From Bos javanicus (Eukaryota > Chordata > Mammalia > Artiodactyla > Bovidae), in contig NC_083897.1 of NCBI RefSeq assembly GCF_032452875.1, positions 13,560,854 to 13,624,853 on the forward strand: a stretch of 64,000 bases of DNA. The letters run 5' to 3'. The number at the start of each line of letters is the position of its first letter. The first letter of the stretch is position 1. Shown here piece after piece: positions 57,051 to 64,000 of this stretch. Below the pieces are notes generated by a model. It did no database searches. It saw only the letters and a program-made list of their open reading frames with translations, and was not told where the DNA came from. Made by a program: the position numbers and the translations under genes.

Positions 57051-58710
57051 TCATGTTGCACATATCATGCCCCCCACCCCTGGAGTTGGGTGACACAGCA
57101 GCCTGGCACCACAGATGAAGCAAAGGTGATGCTGGCAGCCTTTGGAGGAGTGGCCCCTGGACTCTGCTATCTGTCTCCCTTATACTCAGCCCCTAGGAGG
57201 CAGGGAGAAATAGTAATAGAAAAATCATAAACAGAATAGAAGCCATAGTGTACAAACTTACAGAGGCTGCAAAATAAATTTACTGTCCCAGAATACAGGG
57301 ACCCTTTTATTAGGGGAGAATCCAGGCTAACAAGGGTGACAGTGTGGACCCAGCCTTCCAGCAGCCAGGGTGCTTGCCACTGTTTTCCAGCTACAAGCTT
57401 TACCCTGTGGGGCCTTGTAAATGGGCCCAGAGGGTCCTGGGGAGGGATCATGGCCCCTCAGTGCCCGCCCAGCCATTTCCACCACTGGAGCAGAGAGGGC
57501 TGGGCACACAGGGCAACAAGGTCACCAGGGTCCCATCCCACTTTTCTGTACCGTCTTGGAAATGAGGCAGATGTGGCCCTTTCCAACCAGAGGAGCCATC
57601 AACACCACAGGTGAGCCATATGTACTCCTTGAGGGTCCAGTTTGGGTCAGTCCAGAGGGGAGAAGGAGAAGGAGGGGCAGAGAAGAAAGTTCCCATGCAG
57701 GTCTGGCAGCAAAGCCCTCCCCCAGTGAGATACTATGACACTGAAGCCACAGGGCCTTGCCAGTGCCAGGGCAGGGAGCAGGGTCCAGACCAGTTCCCCT
57801 CTGCACACCATCACTACACCATCTTCCCAACGCAGGAGGGTGCAGGCCTGCGTTAAAGCCTGTGTGATGATGGCAGGGAGCTGAGGGAGGAGGCAGACAC
57901 CTGGGGCCACACTTCTAAGGCAGCATCTCTACAGGTACTCTGGTTTGTTTATTAGTATGACTTTCCACACCCACTGTCACCCGGGGTTCAGGTCCCCAAA
58001 GTCAGCCTGTGGGCTCAGCCTCAGCCTATGGTTAGCAGCCCAGCGCCACTCAGCTCAGCAGGCCTGGTGTGCCTGAACCCACATGCTTGGCTTTATTAAC
58101 ACCAAACTCTGACCAACCAGAGTGACCCACTCCAGGCTCACTCTCCAGGAACACCTTCGTTAAAAACTTTGTAAGATGCCAATAAACAAGATACTAATGA
58201 AATCCACAGAGAAGCTAACAACTGGACTGCTCAGAATCAGCCAAGACTGAGATTGAGTCTCTAGAGGAGGTTAGAAATATGGTTAGGAAATAACCAAGTG
58301 AAATTCAGCCTGGACGGGGGCCAGCTAACCTCATGCACAAGCTGCTAGATCCTCCCACAGTTATCAGGAGGCAGGAAGACTGCCGAGAACAGCAGGGCTA
58401 AGAGAGGCAGAGGAGCAGGATAGGGCAGGGGTTGGAGGCTGGTCCCACCCCAGTCGTTTTGGGGTGAGTCTGTAGAGATATCACATACCCTGGGGAGCAA
58501 GCTTCTGCTCACGTGGACCTGCTGGAATTCCCAGGAGGCCCAGGAGGACCAAAGGGCTCCAGGGGAATAGAGCTGTAGGGACGCTGGACAGAAGGGTGTT
58601 ATGCATGAGTCAGGCTTGGGACAGTTCTGCGTCAGAAGTATCACCTGTCCCATGGACACCCACAGCAAGCCTAGACCCCAAGAGAAACTTGAGTGAGCAG
58701 ATGGCAGTAA
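57051..58710. other. Intergenic, no recognised repeat
   Basis: GC-moderate unique DNA. Overlapping frames on both strands at 57330-57900 share no family signature. No splice-linked exon can be argued. Confidence 0.45.
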
Positions 58711-58714
58711 TAAA

Positions 58715-58890
58715 GTCTCTGGAGTCAGTCAGAGCCAGGTCCCACCCCTAGCCCCATATGAACTCGTAGACTAGTTATCTAACATTCTTCAGCCTGTTTC
58801 CTCATCTGTAAAATGGGATGATATCAGACTTTCCTTGTAGAGTGTCCTGCGGACAAAATAAGATGTCTGCGAAGGAATAAGCACAATTCT
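58715..58890 (+). mobile_element. MIR SINE
   Basis: Sense: tctctggagtcagtcag, tagactagttatctaac, gcctgtttcctcatctgt, aaaatgggatgatatc. Confidence 0.8.
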
Positions 58891-59103
58891 TATCACATGG
58901 TGTCAGCCAAGAGGAAGAGGAGGAGGAAACCAAAGACTGTCTGCTGGAGCCCTCACCAAGGTGTCTCTCCGTAGGTCTCCCCCTCAGAACCTGCCTGCTC
59001 CAGGCGAATCCATTCCCTCCTCCAAACATTGCTCTCTGCCAAGCCTCAGCTCCTGAAAGAACTACCACTGCCACATTCACAGCCAATCGTGGCTGAATCT
59101 TCA

Positions 59104-59158
59104 TTGCTGTTGTTGTTGCTCAGTTGCTCAGTCGTGTCTGACTCTTTGTGACCCCATG
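59104..59158 (-). mobile_element. Short Bov-type SINE 3' fragment
   Basis: gttgttgttgctcagttgc followed by cagtcgtgtctgactcttt. Only about 55 bases. Confidence 0.8.
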
Positions 59159-59159
59159 A

Positions 59160-61800
59160 CTTGGTTGAATCTTGCTCAACCTGTAACTCTTGCATTAATG
59201 GAGACTGCCATACCTTTAATTCCAGCTAAAAATTTGAACTTTGAGCTTTTCCTCAAAGATTCATGAAGCAGCCTTGGGTGATATGGCCCAGTGGGGTGGG
59301 GAGGAGGGGGAAAGACTGGATTCCATCCCAGTGGGGACTACTTCTTTTATTCTAGCCCTAGCCATGGACTAAGCCCTATTCCAACCATAACCCTAACATC
59401 AGCCTAAACCCCAACCCTAGTCTGCCTGCTGAGATGGAGTGTGAAAGGTTCAGGTCCATACCATTCCCAACATAGGAAGAAAAGCCTTATGATACCTCAG
59501 GGGAGTGGCATTTGTTCATTAATGCCTTCTCATTCAGTTAGAGCCCTTAGTGAATCTGAAGTTGCATAGAATAATCTCCCAGCAAATGACAGGGCATTGG
59601 AACCTGCGCTCTGGGCACTTTACAGTCTCAGGCTGGCAGTGACAATTTGGAGTCCAAAGGCAATGTGCGAATGAATAAGGTGTTCTCTCTTGACAGATCA
59701 AGGCTGAAGGACTTGAAGGGATGTGCTGTCACGTTGAGGATGCACCTCTGAGGGGTGGCAGGGGCAGAGACTGTATTGCTGCCCTCTCATGGGTCCAAGA
59801 AGCCTTTCTCTTTCCTCGATACACTTGACTTCTGCCAACGTCCAGCAAGAGAGCCAAAGACAGGCCTACGGGTGAGACCCATTGCCTGGGAATTTGGCCT
59901 AGCCACCAGCAGAGAGACAGGCCTCCCTCTGGGCTCTTCTTTACCATGAGCGGTTCCAGCACAAGACTAGGAAGCATCCTATCTGATTTTCCAGGCCAGT
60001 CCCACTTTCCCACATCCAAGCCATGTGTCCAGCGTTCTGGGTCAGCACATGTGTTCCCCTTAAATAAGAAGCCTAGAAAGGAAATGTACGGCAGCTGGCT
60101 TCAGCCAGCTCTTTTCACCTCAGTCATTCCAGTGTCCCCCTCCACACCAAAGTCTCCGCCAACCAGCTGTGGTCAGCTATGTTCTTGTTCAGAGCTTTCT
60201 TTTAAATCAGTCCTTATGTCTAGCTGCTTCAGAGTAAATCCAGGCTCACCATCTGCTGCCTGCAAGGCTGTGTTTCCCCAGAAGACTGTGAGTTCTCGTG
60301 GACTGGGCCTACACTTTCCTTCTTCTTGTGCCCCTGGAAGAAGGGCTCTGGCACCCAATGGACACTCTTTGTTGAATGCCAGCTCTGAGCTAGGATATTG
60401 CAGGGAAAACACGAAGTTCCTGCTCTCATGAACTTGACGTTCTAGTGGAGGGTAAAGGGGATCACTGGAGGGCAAACCAGGAGAAGACACTTGTTCCACC
60501 CACAGGTTCTGGGCACCCACTGTGTCCCAGGCATTAGACCAGATCCTGGGGGCCTACCACCAAAGCAGACTGGTATTTGGGCCAGGAGAAACCACCAGCT
60601 GGGCTAGCGTCATGGCCATCCTTCCAGAGGAAATATTTTCTCTCAGGATCCTGGTTGGATCTTCCATTGGCTCTGGTCAGCTGCCGCTGCCCACTGGCCC
60701 ATCCCTTTACCCTTTTCCACCACAAGCAACACAGGTGGGCCAAGAGCACTCAGAGAGCTGTTCATCTGTACTTCCCTGAGGAACCGGTCATGGCTTCCTT
60801 GAAGGCCTAGGGAAGAAGGATTGGGTTTCCAGATCTACCTGAGAACAGAGGGCACAGACCAAGGACAGAAGTAGCAGCAGCCTTCCTTTGGGAGCTGTTG
60901 TTAACGTCTCTGCACTGACTACCTGGCCGGTGGGTGAACCAAAGCACCCATCCCCTTCCCGCTGGCCCCTGCTCCCAGCCTGCTCCAAGCAGCTCTCCAC
61001 CCAGGCAGGGATCGGGGGCCTGGGCCCTGCTTGAGGAGCTTGAGGAGGCCCAGGCAGATCGTCTGGCCCCGAGTCTGGCTGGAAGGGAAGAAACGATTGC
61101 CTTGGGAACAAACCAGTGAAGACTGGTCCCAGGCAAGGTGGCAGAGTGGAGAAGCCCAGGAGGCTGCAGGGAGGGTGAGGTGGGCATGGATATGTGCTGC
61201 TCAGAGTTTCCCTCAAGAAAACCTGCTGCTGTGGGAAGCAGAGGTCACCAACAGCCCCAGGGATTCCACTTTGGGATCCACAGTGGTGTTTATATCAAGG
61301 CCAAATTCCCCCCAGGCTGCTCCCAGCCAATGACTAAGTCCAGTGAGGATGCCAATCCCAGCCCATCCCTGGGACGAGACTCCTCCAATAAGCAAGCCTT
61401 GCTAAGGTAATTCCCAGTGATCTAAACTTTCTCAGAACCAGGCTGTGATGTGAGCAGCCTCACATCATGCTTCCTTCCTTCCTCCTCTCCTTTCTCAGGG
61501 ATCAGTCCTGCACTGGGATGGGAAGATGCTCCCTGCCTGCTTCTACTTCTTCCCTTGCATCCTTCACAGGGGTCTCCCCCAAGACAGCACTTGCACATTT
61601 AATCTTGTCTTGATGTCTGCTTCTCCAAGGACCTCCACTGACAGAAGTCAAAGATGCAGTGGGTCAAGATGAGTAGCTTGTGGATACACATGCCCCCTGC
61701 AGCCCAGAAGGTCCAGCACCCACTGGAGAGAGAGCATTGTTTTCCCAGGTCTGGGGGAGGGGATGAGTATGGGCTTACTGCTGATGGTCTGGAAGGGCCC
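59160..61800. other. Intergenic, 2.6 kb with almost no recognised repeat
   Basis: Only 60350-60450 looks faintly like antisense L2 (cctgctctcatgaacttg). Otherwise unique. No exon with supported coding identity. Confidence 0.45.
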
Positions 61801-61802
61801 CC

Positions 61803-62084
61803 AACTATTTATTTATTTATTTAAATTAATTTATTTATTTTAATTGGAGGCTAATTACTTTACAATATTGTAGTGGGTTTTGCCATACATTGACGTGAAT
61901 CAGCCATGGGTGTACATGTGTTCCACATCCTGAACCCCCCTCCCACCTCCTTCCCCATCCCTCAGGGTCATCCCAGTACACTGGCCCTGAGCACACTGTC
62001 TCATGCATTGAACCTGGACTGGCGATCTATTTCACATATAGTAATATACATGTTTCAATGCCAATTATTTATTTTAATTCAAAA
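61803..62084 (-). mobile_element. Bovine L1 (L1_BT-type) 3' end, 5' truncated
   Basis: Antisense: tttacaatattgtagtggg, ttttgccatacattgacg, gtgttccacatcctgaac, cctggactggcgatc. Starts with a TTTA-rich tail. Confidence 0.85.
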
Positions 62085-62096
62085 AAAGAAATCCAG

Positions 62097-62216
62097 GGAC
62101 TTTCCTGGAAGTCCAGTGGTTAAGACTCTGTGCTCCCAATGCAGGGGGCACAGGTTCAATCCCTGGTTGGAGAACTAAGATCCCACATGACCCACAGCAG
62201 GACCTAAAAAAAAAAA
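62097..62216 (+). mobile_element. CHR-type SINE with perfect target duplication
   Basis: Sense: ggactttcctggaagtcc, gttcaatccctggttgg, A-rich tail. A 12-bp repeat aaagaaatccag flanks it at 62085-62096 and 62217-62228. Confidence 0.95.
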
Positions 62217-62228
62217 AAAGAAATCCAG

Positions 62229-63400
62229 CTGTACCTCGCTCTACCCAAAAGCCATGCCCTTGAGAAGTTGAATGCAAATGAAACCAGGGGGAGCCAGGTC
62301 CTATTGTACGTGCCCCAAGAGGCTCCCGAGTTTAAAGGAACGCTGCCGTTCATCACAAGTCAGTCAGCAGGCCACATATCTGAGTTGACTGCAAAGTTGA
62401 CGGCAAAGCTGATGAAGAAGGGTCCCTTCAGCGTGGCCCTGGCGTGTTTCCAAGCTAGGTGTACTGTGGAGAAATCAAAGAAACAGCAACTGCTGGCAGG
62501 TCCAGGGTCTGGGAGGGCCCCCCAGCCCATTGAGGAGACAGACAAGAGCCAATGGAAGAATAGGCCAACAGAGAATGAATTCAAGTCAGAGTTGGGTGGT
62601 GACACCATGGCTAGTTCCTTAGTTCCAGGAGGCATGAGTGAGGTTAGGAAAGAAGAGTCAGGGAGACCACTGAGGGTGGGCACAGAGGATTGGGCTCACC
62701 ATCCCTGCCAGCACCACACAGAGTGGCAGCCTTTCTGCTGCTCCCTGTCCCGGTCGCTCTGGAGTCCTCCTACTCGCTCCCTAGGCTTGGCCACACGGCG
62801 GGCTGCCTGGGGAGGCGCTGGCATGGTTCCCAGTGCCAGAAGTGGGGGGAAGATATGTGGGCGGGTTGGAGTGTGGCCAGCCCGCAGGGCCCAGCTGCAG
62901 GGCACAGGGCCAAGTTGACAATGCTGGCCTGTGGAGACGGAGTGGCAACTGCTGCCTGTCGCCTCCAAAATACCAGTTGAGGTTTTCTCCTACTTTGGGG
63001 TTTAGAAACTATTTCTATTTCTATTATGCATTTCTTTGCCCTAGTTTTCCATTTCTTTGTCCTACTGTTAATGGTAGTGCCTGGAGGTGAGACAGGCAGG
63101 GCCAGACAGAAACCAAAGGAACACTGAAGTGAGCAGAATGTGCCTTGGGACCTGGTGACTTCCCCTAGCACCTCTACTCCCATCCTTGGGCCCTGAGCCC
63201 CCTACCCCCAGGGCTTCTTCTCCAGGGACAGGATGAGCAGGGCTCCCACTTAATCCCATTTCCTCCCCATCACAACTTCTCTGAGCTGTGGCCCGTCCTC
63301 TCAGCATCCAGCTCTCCAGTAGAAATGCAGACATTCACTCTGTCTAGGGCTGCCCTCTCTGATCACTGGACACCCTCTCCCTGGACAATTTCACCCATTC
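62229..63400. other. Intergenic, unique; contains an unassigned 216-codon frame
   Basis: A plus-strand frame at 62268-62918 is open for 216 codons in non-repeat DNA. It has a weak start context, no domain I recognise and competing frames on the other strand. Most likely chance. Confidence 0.4.
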
Positions 63401-63990
63401 CCGTGGCCTCACTTACCGTGTCATGTATATGCCATAAACCCCAAATTGATTTTTTTTTAGGCACCAGCTCTCCTGTGAATCCCAGCTTTACATATCTAAC
63501 TGCCTCCTCTGGTAGGGCAGCTCACCAGCGACTCAAATTCCATATGTCCACAACTGAACTCACTACAAACAATAGACTCCTTTAAAAAAAGAAAAACAAA
63601 GCTGCTTCTTCCTCAGTCTCAGTAAATGGCACTACCATAAGTGGGGGTCATCTTGAACCCCTTATTTCACCTGTCATGTACATGCAATCTATCAGCAAGT
63701 CTTGCCAGTCCCACCTCCTAAAGAGCTCTCACATGTCTTCATACCTCTCCAGTTCCCCTGCTGCTCTTCCCATCCAGACCACCATCAGCTCCTTCACAGA
63801 CAGCTTAAATAATCTCCTTTTCTGTCTTTCTGTCTAGGTATTTACCTCTTGTCCATTCAAGAGACTCTCCGATGGCCACCAGGTTTTCCTTCAAAACAAA
63901 TATGATCATATCCCTGCTTAAAAATCTCTCCTGTGACTTCTGATGCCAACCGTGTTGGAGCAAATCGTATCAAACTTTTTCTCCTGCCAT
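63400..63990 (+). mobile_element. L2 LINE internal region
   Basis: Sense L2 order: atatctaactgcctcctc, atgtccacaactgaactc, cagtctcagtaaatggc, caatctatcagcaagtc, accaccatcagctcc, gatcatatccctgcttaaa. It runs to the window end. Confidence 0.65.
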
Positions 63991-64000
63991 TAAAAAAAAC

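Noticed and set aside
57330..57910. Overlapping plus and minus frames suggesting a gene
   Set aside because: Frames of about 80-105 codons on both strands, no domains and no conserved start or splice pattern.
59160..63400. First exon of XPNPEP2, the expected right-hand neighbour
   Set aside because: No signal-peptide exon or aminopeptidase P sequence is seen. By human spacing the gene should begin beyond this window.
1..64000. CRISPR arrays, bacterial operons, phage or toxin systems
   Set aside because: The spaced repeats here are dispersed SINEs. Intron-containing APLN and mammalian transposons show vertebrate nuclear DNA.

Overview
This window is mammalian nuclear DNA from a ruminant, almost certainly cattle or a close bovine. 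Three things point there. Young Bov-tA and BOV-A2 SINEs are scattered through the window, all built around a shared core that reads cagtcgtgtccgactct in one orientation. There are BovB (RTE) LINE copies carrying reverse-transcriptase reading frames, and bovine-type L1 3' ends. The only recognisable protein-coding gene is apelin (APLN) on the minus strand; its product matches my memory of bovine preproapelin. From known mammalian synteny APLN lies on the X chromosome between OCRL and XPNPEP2, so this should be bovine X. I see no exon of either neighbour.

Layout. 1-7.9 kb is intergenic DNA downstream of APLN, rich in SINEs and MIRs, with a repeat-free AT-rich block at about 6.74-7.9 kb. 7.92-16.7 kb is APLN: exon 3 (3' UTR) at 7920-9901, exon 2 at 10498-10669, coding exon 1 at 16236-16302, and a CpG-island promoter around exon 1. 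The two coding exons join in frame to a 77-codon reading frame. 16.7-28.4 kb is intergenic, with SINEs, an artiodactyl L1 3' end, an MLT1 LTR, an L2 copy and a repeat-poor 2-kb block at 23.86-25.86 kb. 28.6-37.1 kb is one old minus-strand L1 into which BovB copies, tRNA-derived SINEs, a DNA transposon and a bovine L1 tail were inserted. 37-39.5 kb holds MER5A, L2 and MLT1 remnants. 39.5-40.2 kb is an isolated CpG-rich segment with no gene assigned. 41-54 kb is dominated by L2, L1, BovB, MIR and MaLR copies. It includes a BovB with an inverted 5' segment that landed inside a SINE. 54-64 kb is repeat-poor intergenic DNA ending in an L2.

How it works together. APLN encodes a secreted precursor processed at basic residues to apelin-36, -17 and -13, ligands of the APJ receptor. 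The rest is non-coding and probably holds APLN regulatory elements that cannot be proved from sequence alone. I found no CRISPR array, rRNA, functional tRNA, operon or new coding system. Most long reading frames here are chance frames in GC-rich DNA or fragments of transposons. The most useful second looks are the orphan CpG island, the BovB inverted repeats and 5' inversion, the SINE/L1 composite, and the transposon-derived sequence inside the APLN 3' UTR.
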